Assembly (NCBI GenBank): GCA_028023455.1
Contig: JAQFVV010012402.1
Coordinates: 14,314,483 to 14,378,482, forward strand
Source of the DNA: Epiperipatus broadwayi
Lineage: Eukaryota; Onychophora; Udeonychophora; Euonychophora; Peripatidae
Reading direction: 5' to 3'
Length of the DNA stretch: 64,000 nucleotides
A program made the position numbers and the translations under genes. Within the stretch, counting starts at the first letter, position 1. The number at the start of each line of letters is the position of its first letter. Under the pieces are notes generated by a model that saw nothing but the letters and a program-made list of their open reading frames with translations, was not told where the DNA came from and made no database searches. Below are positions 28,001-43,000 of the stretch, in pieces.

Positions 28001-31000
28001 ATATATATAAAACAAATAAGAAAGGCATGAGCGCAGATTAGAAGATAGAATAATAACTAGATAAGTTATTATTAACCAGCATTTAGAGTTTATATTTTTA
28101 ATTTAATAAGTAGGCAAGTTTACATGTATTATTTTAGAAGTTAAATCATATTTTAAGATGAAATTTAGCTTTTATTTTATTAAAACACTTTACAGTTTAA
28201 AAGTTGTGCACGATTAATATTAGCTAGCTTAATAGTTTTTTAGAGGTTTATTTATAAAGTTCTTAAGAGTTATTTTAAAGAGTTCTTCAGAGAAAATTCG
28301 TTACTGCGTCTTCACTGTTGAGGCTCCTGTAGTTGATCACCATCATTCTCGGCTGGGCTGATCCATTTTTGATGTTTTCTGGCAGGCTATGGGGCTTGAA
28401 CTCTGGCTTGTGCATTGACCATTTTCTCTCCCAAGAAAGGGAGAGGCAGTTGTTGCTATTACCCAAAAATTATCATGGTGAAAAATTAACGAGTGAAACC
28501 TCCTTAGCAAAACTTGAAATTATTTATACTTAAAAAATCTGTAATTCGAATATCCTGTTTACCAGAGTTTACAAAGTTTCCCCAGTAATTTAAAATGCAC
28601 AAAATGAAAACTTTGGTCATTTTCTTGGCTAAGCTATAATGGTCAAACAGGTCACTCTGTGTTCTTAGTTTTTATTTTTAAAAGACATTAAAATTTTTCA
28701 CTACAAGCTTGATTAATTACTTGCAGATGGTTTTCTAAGAATTACAAATTTTTATAACAGATAATCTTTTTTTTAAAAGAGTTTCTGTTCGTAAACATTT
28801 TAATATATATGTGTGTGTGTGACTACTCTGGAATTGAAATTTATATACGAAAGCCTTTAAATAAAGAATTTTTGACTAAAATAATGCAAATTTAAATTAA
28901 TTTAAAAGAGTTGTAATGCTTTTAAATCTATTGCATTATGTCTTCTTTTGCATATATGTGTAGGTAATTACACACATATAACAATGTTCATGCACTTAAT
29001 TTAAAATTATATCACTATTAAATTTATAAATGCATATGCATTATACGCATACGAACATTAATGTAGGTATTAGATGTGCGCACTCATACAAATACACACA
29101 CATAACACGTAAATATACATTATTTCATGTAAATAAAATTATTAGAAGCTTATATATATGGACTGGGATGGGTTTGAATTAGGGAAAAGAATACTACTAT
29201 GGAACATAGTAGGTAAAATGGGATGATGGTTAAATAATACCATTTCAATATATACTCACACATATGTTCTTTTAGTGTTTACTTAAAATTCTGAGAAGAG
29301 TAGTACAAAAATTGCAGATATGGAAAGGTTTATGTTAGGATTAATAAGAAGGGAGTAAAACTGAAATAAGTATATGAAAAAGAATAAGCAGTGCTATCAT
29401 TAAAAAAATGGAATGAAGCAGAGCTAAAGATATCAAAAAGAGAGAATATATGACTTAATAATATCCTAAATTGGATTCCAAAAAATGTAAGAAAATTAGT
29501 AAAAATGTCAAATGTGAAATGAATAAATAAGATCAAATTTTCTGGAATTATATGGAAAGAGAAGCTACAGATCGGAAAATTATCTACATATCTTCATCAG
29601 AAACAGTCACCATCATTCTAATTCCAGAAAGAGAAAAAACAATAAATACATGGAAAAATAAGTTAAAGATCAGTTTTTAATAAAAAGCTAAAGTATTAGA
29701 ATTATTGTGCACAAAAAATGAAGAATTGAAATTATACAATTTTATTGCACCACTTATTGCAGAGTATTAACACTTTGCATAAGAGACTCATGATGGTTAA
29801 CTCTATACCAGTAATGGAAAAACTTGCAGGCCACATATAAAAATTGTTTTTACTTTTCAATATATGACATAGTCATCATGCTGGAACAGACTTCCTATTT
29901 TCAATAAATTTTCATGAAAAAAACTTTTATAATCTGTTTTGAGTAATTTTAGTGTATATGTATGTCATATAGGTATGCTCAATCTACAAGGTCATAGTTT
30001 ACCTACCCTTCCTCTATACTAATCTAAATGACTGAACATAGTAAATAGAGAGAGAAAAATAGTTTGGATATAATTTTATTTTAAATATTCTTTATTTATG
30101 CATGAAATTCAAAATTTTTTGTAATAAAATTCAATGTGCCTTTAAGTATTTTAAATTTGTTTACTAAAGATTATTTTTAATTATAGGGGATCTGAACACA
30201 GACTTTCAAACTCCTTTCAGCTATCCACTCTACCTCATACAACTGATACACATGACCACACACATGTGAAAATGATAAATAATCTCTAATATATATATTT
30301 CATGCTGAACCAGGATTCATCAGTTGGTCTTATAATTACATTTAAACTCCCAGTATATGAATTATGCTTGTATTTCAAAAATATTAAAAGATTAATTTGT
30401 AGTGTTTGAAGAATTTAAAGAAATTTATTTTTATAATGAAATTCTCTGTTAAATGTATGCACATATTTAAACTGCATATATATGTACGTAAATTTAAATA
30501 TATATTTATAAATATATATTTTTATTATGTTTGACACACTAGTTAAAAGAGCACATTGAAAATTTTTTCTTCATCAATTTAATGATATTTCTAAAATGTG
30601 AATCTTTTTTTATGTGTTTAAGATAATGAATTACCAGATTACATTATGGTTATGATTGCTAACAAAAAGAAAAAAGAACAAATGGTTGAAGACCTATCAC
30701 TATTTTTGGGAAAGAATACAGAAGTATTTACAGATTGGTAAGTTTATAATATTATGTGCACATTGTGTGTGTGGGGGGGGTGGACTAATGGTCTTGGTGA
30801 AACACTATAGAAAATTTGCAAGTGGGAGAAATTTTCATATTCAGAGCACAGTACATAAGATTGGTGCAAGGTTTTTTAAGGACTCTTATTCACACATGCA
30901 GAAAATTATTCTCAAAAGTAATGAGCTGATATTTTGAGGAAGTCTTGTATTTACAGGGCTAATATATTCTATTTCAATGACTTATAAAATAATAAAGTAT

Positions 31001-34000
31001 TGATGCTTATTGTCTTTTTAACAATTGTTGTTGTTTTTTTTTTTTTAATATCGGAATTTTGGATAATCATGAATGAAAAAATTGATAACAAACTTGTAAG
31101 TTATCTTTGGTTGTTTTTGGCTAACTAATTTACATACTTATCACTTTTGGATGTTAAAATTGGGTGAGTAAGACAGAAATGCATTGTACAGTATTTTTTT
31201 TTCTTCTCTTGTTTAAACTAATTTTTTTGGAATTTCCTCAGATTTCTCAATCTATAAACATATATTTTTAATTTTGCTGATATTTTAGTACTATCAAAAT
31301 TTGGAGATGTAGTTTGCATTTAAAAAAATATGAAGTGAAATCAAAGGAAATTGATCTTTAACTAAAAGTATGTGTCCCAACTTTAATACTGTCATCTGCT
31401 CAATTGACCACATAGCTAATTTGGTCTTGGAATATTATTAATCTTCAAAAGGATTATAATAAATAATAAAAATGTTTATAATAAAATATGTAACACATTA
31501 CATTTATATTGAATTATTATTTCTTTTTATATGATTTAACTCTGTAATAACACAAGTTTAAGAAAGAATCAAATGAACTGCTTATGTATTATTAAGTAAA
31601 TAGTTTTATATATTTATGTAGAAAGTAATGTGACAAATGATGATCAAATTACTGAAGTTTTGGTTTTTCTGAATACTTTTTAATAAAATTTTTTTTTTTT
31701 TAATAAATCATATTTGCTCACTTTATTTATTAAGTACTTGAATCTAAATTTAAAATGTAATCACAAAGTGTATAACAACAAAAATAAACAATGCAGTTAT
31801 TTATTAACAATCATTCAATTATAAATGCTAATAAATTATACTTGTTTATATATTAATAAGTCATAACTTTATTACTATAGTTAATTACAGTGCTATTATA
31901 ATTTACTATAAAAATTTAACTTTAAAAACTCTTTTAGTATATTGTAATGGATACTGGTTTTCTATCCCTTTTTATATACATTGATTACAATGTACCAGTA
32001 TTATATTTAAATATTGGGATTAATGGATGTTAGGAACAACCACATTGACTATCATATCCTAACTAACTATGATAGTCAGACTGGGTATCAAGCCATATTT
32101 CCTGACCATTATTCCTATAAAACAGGTTCAATAAAAAAGAATATAATTTTGTCACTATCAATATTATTTTGCCATACTACAGATTAGGGCACTGTCTCTA
32201 TAATGAGAAACATCTGTAGATCCAATTTAAACCCCTTCTTAAAAACTTCTGTTAATCCATAACTGACTCAGGTAAACATGGCTATGTGTGACAGGGTTAT
32301 AACTTTAGTTGATACAGCAAACATGAACACTCACTTATTTTAATCAAAACAATAATAATAATAGTAATAATACCAAGTCAGATGTCACATGACTTATATA
32401 TAGCTTGCACTTACAAATATGTAAAATTAAGAGCGTGCTAATAGCTCTAAACAAGCTTTTTTTTAAAAATATATATGCCTATACTACAACTATAGATCAA
32501 TGTGAAAACTTCATGGATAAAAGACTAATGATTACTTTTAATGAATTAGTAAATCAAATTTATTAATATATAATAATCAGGTTAGTCCTGAATATTTACC
32601 GATATTTATACACTGTAAAAGTTCAACCCACAATAAACAAGATTAATTAATAAATACCAAACAGAACATTAACCCAAAAAAATAAATTACATTCAAATAA
32701 AAATATATGAACATATTAATTGAAGTATATTCATGAAATATATGATAAAAAAATATTAATTACATAAATATACTAAAAAGATATTGATTGACATGCACTC
32801 ATGAAATTTATAAGAAAAAAAATATTAATTACAAAAATATACTAAGAAAATATTAATTAATGTGAACTCATGAGATATATTAGAGAAAAATATTAATTGC
32901 AAAAATACTAAGATAACATTATTTTATTTAGTTGTGTATGAATTTTAATTACTTTAGGCTTATTAATTTAAAAAATGAATTAATAAAGTTTTAACAATTT
33001 ATTTATTATTTTGTAATCACACTTATATGTATTTCAGATCCTTACTTTCAGCTCAGGTTTGTGATGACTTGAATATTTGCAGATTTAATCTTTACAGAGA
33101 TCGTTCATTGAGTCGATTTTTTGTTTAACTCACTTTAGGCAGATATTGGGATAATATGGTTATGATAAGCTAAATAACTTTATAAAACTCCCATTCTTGT
33201 TATTTCTTGATTGTTTTCTGGTTCACTTTTGGTTTCTGTACTTGGAATGATTTCATAGTTAGAATTGGATTGATTTTTAAAAGGTTTCTTATCATCTCCA
33301 CTAATTAGCGATTCAGTGTTCGTTTTTGGTTTTTTATTTTCACATATATTTTACTTTCCTCATCTGATTTTAGAAAATGAACCTTTAGTAAACAGATATC
33401 TCAGATAATGGCAAATATCTTTCAAAAAATGACAGGCATGCTTTTAATTCTGGCTTAGAGCATTCTCTTATGATTATTAGCTACATTATTGCAAAATTTA
33501 AATGTATGACCATTGGAGACTTAGTCTTTCATCGCAAAGATTTCTATATAAGACATTTTTTATCTTTGTGGAATATTATTGCTCTATGCTATACTTTGTC
33601 TGTCTGTCTGTCTCAGCATCTTGTACTTCATCTTAGAATGCTGACTTGATTTTGACTTAGGCTAACAACCAAGGCAAAATTAGAAAAAATAAATTAATAA
33701 GACAAGAAATAAAAGATTTTAACCTCCTTTTATACTTTTTTTTTCATCACTGATTTTTGAATGGTATTTTTTTTTAATCTGACATCCATCTGGCAAATAA
33801 ATTCTTGACTTATTTGTATATATATTCTTTTTTATATTATTTAATTAGTTTACTGCTTTAATTACATTGTTAATTACTGTGGTATTTCTTAATTCTTTAT
33901 CTAATTTTTACTTAAATCTTAACAAAATTCCGAATAATCAGAACTAATTAAATACTTTTTTCTTTTATATATATATTATCTATTTAATTAATTAAAGCAA

Positions 34001-37000
34001 TGGTTTTCTGTATCAATTTGTTTTTTATCTTGAACAAAAAATTATTATTAACTTTACAAAAAAAAATGTATTATTTAATTTACTAAAATAAATTTATTCT
34101 GTATAAATTTATATAAATCTTATTTTATACAAGTTTCTTTTTAATCTATGTATATCACTATTAGAAGCTAAATATAGCATATATTATAATTTATACATAT
34201 CTATATTGTAACCAGTTGGGTTACATCACACGCACTAATATAGTGTATGTGAATATATATATGTAAAATAAAGGAAAAGTAGAAATAAACATAGAATAAA
34301 TTTTTGTAGATATTTTTCTACATTTTCTAAAATAAAATAATACTAAGTAAAGGGTTAAATAATAACTCCGATTTAAAATAAAAATTGTATTATGAAATTA
34401 ATATTTTAAAAAAGTCTGATAAATTTTATTTGTAATTCTGATTTTGAAATTTAAATATAAGCTTGTTTTTTTTGATACTTTTGAAAACAATGTCTATTTT
34501 TAAAATCTTTTAATTAATACTTGTATAAAATATCTTTTTTAATTAATGCTTGTTTTCATTTCTACTATGTAGTTAAAAATCTTTGTAGATTAAAAATTCT
34601 AAAGGATTATCACACCTTTGGTCAAATTCCAAAGATTAATGTAAAAACATGAAAATCACACTTTGATAGAAATTTCCAGCTTGTTTTCAAATGGATTAAA
34701 GTTTATTGAAAACAGCCACTGTCTTTTTGTCACCTGACCTACCCAAGGTTATATAAGACTGATAAAAAAAAATAATATCAGTTAGTTTTTGCTTGTAGTT
34801 TGTAAGAGTTGACCAGAGGAGTCTGGTTGTAGTATTTTAAGCAATGGCCAACTGGACCACTGCATAGTCTGGATAATAATTTTTATAAGAACGGTCAGCT
34901 GAAAATTGGTTTCAATATTTTACTGCAACTTGATGAAGTGCAGCAGTTGGTTTTAGCTGACCAGAGAATTTGCAGAATAGCTATCATAGGTTGGTGTAGT
35001 TGAAGGCAAGATAATAGACTGTTTTCCTTAGTAGGAGTTTGAATTCACATGGAGTAAATGACCCACTTCTTTGTGCTGCAATTCATAGCCTTAAACATGG
35101 AAAGGACAGCTGCTTGTCTGGAACAGTTCTGCACAGACGGGAGACCAATTATGGACCAACATTATAGATGGATTATATTTTGACCTGATGATGACAATCA
35201 CTAAAACCAAACTCATCAAGAAAAAAATCTTCCAGCTTGCTGAAAGGCAGAGAAACATGGATAAACGTATATACAACTGGTGGTGAGTAGCGTTATATAT
35301 GATAAGGAAGTTTTAAACAATTTCCTTAGTAAAAATGACATTTTTATAACTGATAGAAATATATAAAACGATATTAGTTTAAAATCGTTTATTAAAGAAA
35401 AAAACTACAAAGAAAGTTATAATTAATAATCAAGAAAAAGATTTCCAAAAATCTTTTAGACTAAAAAAAAAAAGAAAGACATTTTAAATCAATTAACTAT
35501 CAAAAATTTGATAGTTCTTATTTTAAAGAAAAAGATTATATTCAGCAAAGAGAATTAAATTGCGAGAATAATCTGTAATAATTTTATTGTGATAAATACT
35601 AATGCTATGTAGATAAATTAATAGAGATATATCGCATGTCTGTGCAAATTAGATATATATATATATATGCGTTTCAGTAAACCTACTATGTAAATGTATT
35701 TCATTTAACTGAAACTTTAATCATTTATTATATTTATATATAATTTAAGATTTGGATAATTATTTTGCAGCAAGCCAAATAGGTTATTTCACGCACGCAT
35801 GCACATGTATACACACATGTATATGTGCGTATGTTATCAATTATAACGTGTAAATTTTTATCATTTTTTGTTGTTATTGAATGTCCATTGAAATAGATTA
35901 ATTGTATATTATAAATCGCGCGTCTGTGCGCCTATATATGTAAACCATAGTAATAACTTGGATTGTAAATTTTAAGTTTGTAAATCAATGTAACAATTTA
36001 AATTTTGAATAGGAATTATGTAAATTAATGTGAAAACTTGAATTTTGTAGTAATCTTATAAATTACAGAGTGATGACTGTATTATTGTGTACTTTTCATA
36101 ATCAGAACCCTCATAAGACCTTATTCATTTTTTGTGTTATTAATAAACTTATATTTAATTGTTAAAAATTGTATTCCATTATCTCTTGGTCACATACAGT
36201 AATAGAGCCCATGTTCTCTGAGGTAGATTTCGGACATGGATAAATGGGGATGTGCTTTGGGCATCCAGTGATGATCAATCATCATCCTGATTGGCGCAAA
36301 AGAGGATACTCTTTAAAGCCCATGCACTATTATTTTTTATTTTACTTTAGTCTTATTAAAAATTTAATTTTATAGTTGGCCAGTACATTAATGGTACTAA
36401 GTGGCCAGAGCATTGATGATGATCAGCATGTTTTAAATGTCCCAGCATTGTTGTTTTGATTTCTGATTACTGTGTACTTTTAATGGATGAGCACTAAACT
36501 GGTGCATCCAAGTCATGTTATATAATTGCCCAAGCTGACAAAGGCTCAATAGTTAGCCTAGTCTACAGAAGACCCATTTCCAATCCAGTCACAAGGTTGA
36601 CTGTTGATTCATATTTTTTATTGTTGAAGTCCAGCCACAAGATGGACTGTTGATTTATATGATTACTTCTACTTATTTATACTTACTTTTACTTTATAAT
36701 GCTGGTTGATGATTAATTATTATAGTTGATCTTCTGAGTTAGCTGGCTGATCTCATATTCTCCTTAAATATATCTCATATATACTTTTATAAATTATTTG
36801 ATTTTGTATTTAGTTGGGATTGATGATGTTTTGCCATCACCCAGGTTCATTTACTTTCCTTCCATCATCCCAGATTTACTTCCATTCCTGATCCCCCATC
36901 CCGTTACAATATATTTACAATGATATATATATATACACATACATACAAATTTACTCATTTTATGTATATATGTAGATACAAGTTTATATATATATGTACA

Positions 37001-40000
37001 AATTTTTACATTTAATAGGCTTATGGAAATTTTACAGAAGCTACAAATAATTACTGCAGGTAAGAATTATAATTTCAGATATAATTTTTTGTAAGGTACT
37101 CTCAGTCTGGAAATACCATATAGTATATATATATATTTTATATTTTAATTAAAAATTTTAAACTTGCAAAAAATATTTCACAATAGATATTTCACAATTA
37201 TCCTGAATTAATATATATGTTGATTTAAAAAAAATAGAAGCACTTAATAATGAACATAAATTATTTAGAGATACAGTATATAGAAAGTAGAAAAAATAAT
37301 GTTCTTTTATAAATCTTGGAAAGCCATTTGATAAAGTGAATTGAATTATTATTTAAAGAACATTCTGATAAACAGTATTTTGCAATATGTTTTTTCAACC
37401 ATTCTAACATATTTATATTAAAAATAAATTGTATCATGGATTTTAAAATTAATATCTGATTACTTGAAATTTTTACAAATACATTAATTTTTTTTTTCAT
37501 GAATTTTTTTTTTTTTTTTGCATAATTTTGAAACAACACAAATTTAAAAAATTTTTTTTTTCTTTCTACACAAGTTGTTTTAAAATAAGACAATTAATTA
37601 AAAAATAAAAAAAAACAATACTTTGGAATTAGAGATGCTGTGACATATTCATGATTGGAATGAAGAAGTAAACATTATTGTCTGGAAGGCTTTAAAAAAA
37701 ATCATCTTATATTCTCAAAGTAATTCTTAGATTGTCTTAAGTTTATTAAACATTTTTTAAAATTCTAAATAATTTAATGTAAGTAATATAAAATAATTTA
37801 TTTTTCTTTTTAGAAGATTGTAAATATTTTTAATTCGGGGTGTTTATATACAGATTTATTTCTGATGTCGAGTTTGTCGTGGTTATGTCACAAAACTAAA
37901 AAATTGTCTGTTATCTAATTTTTTTTTTAAAAAGGCCCTCTCTTTATTTCCCATTATTTTCAAAACAAAAGTCCTTTTTCAGTAATATTTCTGCAAATGG
38001 GGAAATTTGTTTGTCTGCATTGTAATGTTTTTGACATTTTGCTTTGTTTGCATTTTGATATTAGGTTTTATAAAAAAAATTCCTTGTTGGTGTTGATGTT
38101 AAAAAAAATTAATTTTGATTAAATTTAATTGATTAATTTGTTTAAATTTATATTTACTAATTTTGCTAAAAATCAGTAGATAATAAGTTATACATTGCAA
38201 GTTATATTGATAGCGATGATATTCCAATCATGCGCAAATGTATGTGTTTATTATCAGAAAGTGACAGCATATAAAATCTTGGGTACTTTTCTGTTTCACA
38301 GACCAGCAAGATGTTGCCTGTATTTTTGATAAATGTACAGTTTTGGGAGCCTACAATTTCTGTTTTTGAATGTGTTAAATACTAAATTTAAAAAAAATAA
38401 TAAATTAAATTAAATAAAAGTAATAAATTCTGATAAATTACATTAATAATCTTATTTCAATTTTTTTTTTTTTTACTTATAACATGAAAGTGATGATATG
38501 CTTTGAACAGTTTTCGATGGCTTGGGTAGGGAGAGTTTTTAACCATAAGTGTTATCACTTGCAAGTTTTTTTTTTTTTTTTCAAATGAAATTTATATTCT
38601 TATAATTCATTTATTATTTATATTGTATGTATGTGAAGTAAAATTTGATAGCATACAAAAATATAACATTCTAATGAAATTTTTCATATGGCTTATTTAA
38701 TTATTTTCATTGATTTTTTTAGATCTGAAACCAATCTCCTATTTTCCATATATATCATGTATTTTTTTATATAAATTTCTGTTACATGCAATTTTCGGGA
38801 ACCAATCTATCATGTAAAAAGAGAATTAGGTGTAATTTTATCTCTATACATTAACATTTATATACATTAATAACATTACTAATTTATATCATGTTCAATA
38901 TCCCTATGTTTATTTAGAATTGAATATCGATTTATATTTTAAAAAAATATTGTCACCATTTTTTTTCCCAATTAAATAAATTATAATTGTTATGCATCTG
39001 CATAACCATTAATCTGGCAATCTTGATCATTTAGTTTTTCTGGATTAACTGTTTTACTGAATTAAATGAACAGGTTGTAATAAGTCAACAGTACATAATG
39101 TTCTTTTTCATTATAAAGCCATTTATATATATATATATTTGATAATTTTAATGCAAAAAATATATGTATATATTTTATTATTTTCATTAATAGTCACCAA
39201 TAAACAAATATGACTATTTCAATTCCTGAAGAAAGAAAAAGGCCAAAACAAAAATTAGAGGTGTGTTTTGCAATGACTATACAATCTGTGAATATGTAAA
39301 TTCACCCATATTTGTCACATAATTGTTGTTTAATCTATTTATTTAACATATCTTTTAATATCTATGGCAAACTTTTCTTTCTGAATGATGTCAACATCTT
39401 GTTTGATTGTACCTGTCCATTATATTCTATCCTCAACCATATTCTTCTACTGAAAGCAATTTGTATTGCATTTCTTTAAAGTATCTTTGAGATAATTTTT
39501 TAAATCAAGTTTCCCTCTCACAAAAAACCTTGCTCTTGATCACCAGAACATATTTTTTAGGAAGTTTTTTATAATTCATTATTATTATTTGCTTCATATG
39601 CCCAATCAAATAATAGAAAATTCAATAATATTATATCAGCAAGCTGAAGATACTGATCAATATTTCAACTTATGCTTATATCTTTATAATATAATAGAAT
39701 GGCTTTAAACAAAATTTTTATGTGTTTTAATATTATAGTAATAGAGGATTCATATTTCACTTTCATACAATAAATTTATCAGGATAGTGCCCATATGTAC
39801 AATTAATTTATATTTAAGGCTATATTAACAACCTGCTTTTAAATTGCAGCTATAGTACTCCAAAGACTGTTGCTCCTCAGTATAGATATACAGTTAATTT
39901 ATTTAATTTCTTAGGCGAGTGATTTATTTCCAGAAGATTTCACTCATATATATATAATTACAAAAATATTAGATAGAACTTCTATTCTCTGCACCACTAT

Positions 40001-43000
40001 TACTCAACATTTATTTATATGTAGAAATTTTTACTAGATATGGAAAACTGACTGCAATATTTATATTATCATAATTTACATAAAAATGTTAATTAGTAAT
40101 ATGTATAAATTCAGTATATTATTAAAATGTTAATATATAAAGGATCATGTTAGTAAGTTTGATCAGAGGAAAGAACTTTTTTTTCTTTTTTGGAGCAGCT
40201 AGCCAAATAGTCTGCATTGCCATTTTGTTTTTCTATAGTGCATGAGAAGTACTTTAGTATTCTTATGATCATGTTAGATCCAAAGGTAAAGAGAATGATT
40301 AACAATTGGGTAGACACAAGCTAAAATGTATATTAGGCCAGGTGAGAGCTTTTGAAGGCTGGAGGTTTCCTACTAGATTATGAAGTCATCGATTAATTCC
40401 AGTTCTGGCACTTCGAGCACACAAACTTCTTATGAACTTCTGTGTAATAAAGCCAATTTTATTTTTTTTTTTAAATTCATTTAAGTCATAGATAAGGTTA
40501 TTGTATCAAATTTATTGAATGGAAGTGAGATATTGACTTCTATCAATGTAACATAAAAATATTGGAAAATTTTTATTTGGAAAACCAAAAAATATGATCA
40601 TTTAGTACATTTTTCATCTGAAGATGGAATCCATTGGAGAACTACATTTATGTGAGATGTTGAAGTCGTTCAAAAAGAAAAGTTTTACTGAAAAAGTTAA
40701 ATGACAGTATCACTAGATGTCAAATAAGTTAGACTAAACACCTATAATGTGTTATAGGTCAATTTATATGCAGTTTATATATATTGTAACGATCTATTTT
40801 TGTTGGACTGAAGAGGCAACCCTTATTTGGATTCTAAAAATTATCTTAAGAGATTCTAAAGAGATGCTGAAAATAGAATAGAATACAATGATGTCTACAA
40901 TTAGGTAAGGTGATAAAGTCTTTGAGAAAGAAATATTTATTATAGAAGTTAAACAACATCACAAAGTGTCAAATAAGCCAATCAAAGGATTATTATGCAA
41001 TATATGTATATGTGATTCAAGAATTGGTTTATGTATAAATCATTGTAAAAAAATTACATTTAACTTTTAGGTTTTTTGTTTTTTTTTTTTGGCCTTTTTT
41101 TTTCTGGATTTAGAATCACATATTTGTTCCAAATAAATGACCGCTCATAATGATTGCAAGCATCACTTGTAATCAAGATTTTTCTGAATAAATGTTAAAC
41201 TAAACAATTGTTTGTATATTTTTATTTATTTCTTCATGTAAATCTTATAAATATCTTTTGTCTAAATTTGGTAATATTTTTTCCCATAAAGTTATTTACA
41301 ATTTCTGAACCTTATGGTACAATCTTATGTGAAATCGTTATACATGCTAAGTTAGTGTGTAAAATTTCTCACTAGTATATAAAATACATAAAAACCAATA
41401 ATATTTGAATAAAATAAAATAAATAAATAGTAAAATAAAATGGTGGAAAGGGAAAGTTAGAGGAATAGATTGAGATCTGAAGAAGACTGTGAGGAACGGT
41501 CGAAACTGTTATTATAATAATAAACATTATTTGCATAAAGGTGTAAGAAGATGGTGATTATTTAATAAGATATATAGTAATATTTGAGATTGAAACTCAA
41601 TAACACAATCAAACACTTGTAATTTACTCTCTCTCTCTTTTTTTTTAATTTTTCTTTTATTACTATTTTTTCCAACATTTTATAATGTTCTTTTCATATT
41701 TCTTTAATAATGAAATTATTTACTTATCTATGTGAATATGAATTATATATTTATAACAGAATCGGAAACAAATTTACTCAAAAATAAACAGTTAACATCA
41801 AGTTCTCAAGTAGTAGGAAGTAATAAATCAATTAAAATTACTGAAGCAGAAGAATCTGAAGATTTTCTTGCTTTAAAAGCTGAACCTGAAGGTAAGTACC
41901 CATTATTGTTTTTTAGTATTCATGTATATATACACACATATCTATATGTTATCACTATTTTTTATATTATAGGACACAGAAATGGAAATACAATCTCATA
42001 TTAAATATTATTTACAGATAGGATTCTCAAGGAAGTAGTAAGAATATATCCGAAAATCAGGGTCAGTTTCATAAACTAATGAAAAGTAATGTCAGATTTG
42101 TCTTAGTTTAAAAGTTCAATCTAATGATATACTTCTTTTTTTTAACATTGACTATCTTTAGGACAGCAGTAGTATTCATTAAAGATAGGAGAATAAAATC
42201 AGCTTAAAGCAAAATTCATTATTTTTGGACTGATTGGCATTGCCAAAGGTATAAAGCGAATGTATCACTAAGAAACATGTTAAACATATAATTGTGTGTC
42301 AAAAACAATATCATGAGCTTCACTAGCAGAATATTTACAGTTGTGTTGATGTGTTAAGTCATTGTTTTCTAATGTAAATGCTATGATTAAAGAAGCATTA
42401 ATGTGATAACTGGATAACATATAACTGGAAACTTACTATATGATATGACAATTCATTAATTACTCTTTTTCCCAATCAATTATTTTGATTATTATTAAAA
42501 AAGGTCTATCAAGCAGATTTGTTTTTTCCCAATTATAAAATATAGTAATGAAATAATCATGAATTTGGTTGCCCTATTGTAATTTTCTCTTGATTAGATC
42601 ATTATTGTATGTCCAAAGTATCGCAGCTGTTGACTTTTGAACATTTTGTGCTCATCCCATAATGTAAACATTACTTTGAGATAGTACTGTAGTTTTCCAA
42701 GATGATAGAGCTTCAATTTATACAATCATATATATTTTATAATCTTTCAAATTATCTAATTTAAATATTGAACATTTGAAGAGCAGAATGACAAATGTGA
42801 GATCAATATTTCCAGTGACATATTTTGGAGAATTTGAGACTTTTTTCATAAACAGTCACTTGCTATTCTCCAAACACTAGTCATATGATACAGTACATAT
42901 AATATGAATTATTTTAGACTTGCAAATAATGGGTCTACTCCATATTGATAATTTCATCTAGCCTATATATATATAATGTATTCATTTCTAAAATGATAAT

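Larger units (their letters stand above)
13090..30622 (+). other. 17.5-kb intron of the ZC3H14 homologue
   Basis: This intron separates the GAYV and LPDYIM exons. Its contents are listed separately: hairpins at 16498 and 17341, a repeat cluster at 18103, a tRNA-Gly-like element at 20808, an exon-like frame at 25500, LINE scraps at 25960 and 29290, a short inverted repeat at 26111 and a compositionally distinct block at 26480-28530. The stretches 13400-16400 and 18300-20750 hold nothing I can name beyond poly-T runs and (TA)n. Confidence 0.7.
30738..37018 (+). other. 6.3-kb intron of the ZC3H14 homologue
   Basis: It holds a GTGTGTGTG-G8 tract at about 30763, a perfect hairpin at 32047, a 71-bp tandem repeat at 32712, a (TCTG)n run at about 33596 and LTR-like sequence between 34209 and 36907. 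No exon is recognised inside. Confidence 0.65.
37060..41759 (+). other. 4.7-kb intron of the ZC3H14 homologue
   Basis: It contains an RT scrap at 37297, a minus-strand LINE fragment at 39190-39900, two diverged direct repeats near 40615-40760 and 40860-41000, and a hammerhead-like motif at 41477. The rest is poly-T and (TA)n-rich sequence. Confidence 0.65.

Noticed and set aside
30185-30250. tRNA-like A and B boxes on the minus strand
   Set aside because: GTTCAGATCC is a fair B-box but the A-box and folding are poor, so chance cannot be excluded.
33000-33060. Possible ZC3H14 exon after TTTCAG at 33038
   Set aside because: Joining it to the 30737 donor creates an immediate stop, whereas 37019 gives the conserved WL..L..L peptide.
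34740-34790. TATATAAG promoter-like sequence
   Set aside because: TATA-like strings are expected by chance in this composition, and no downstream coding sequence was found.
37261-37593. 110-codon minus-strand open frame
   Set aside because: It is low-complexity Lys/Phe produced by T runs, and it overlaps a plus-strand LINE RT scrap.
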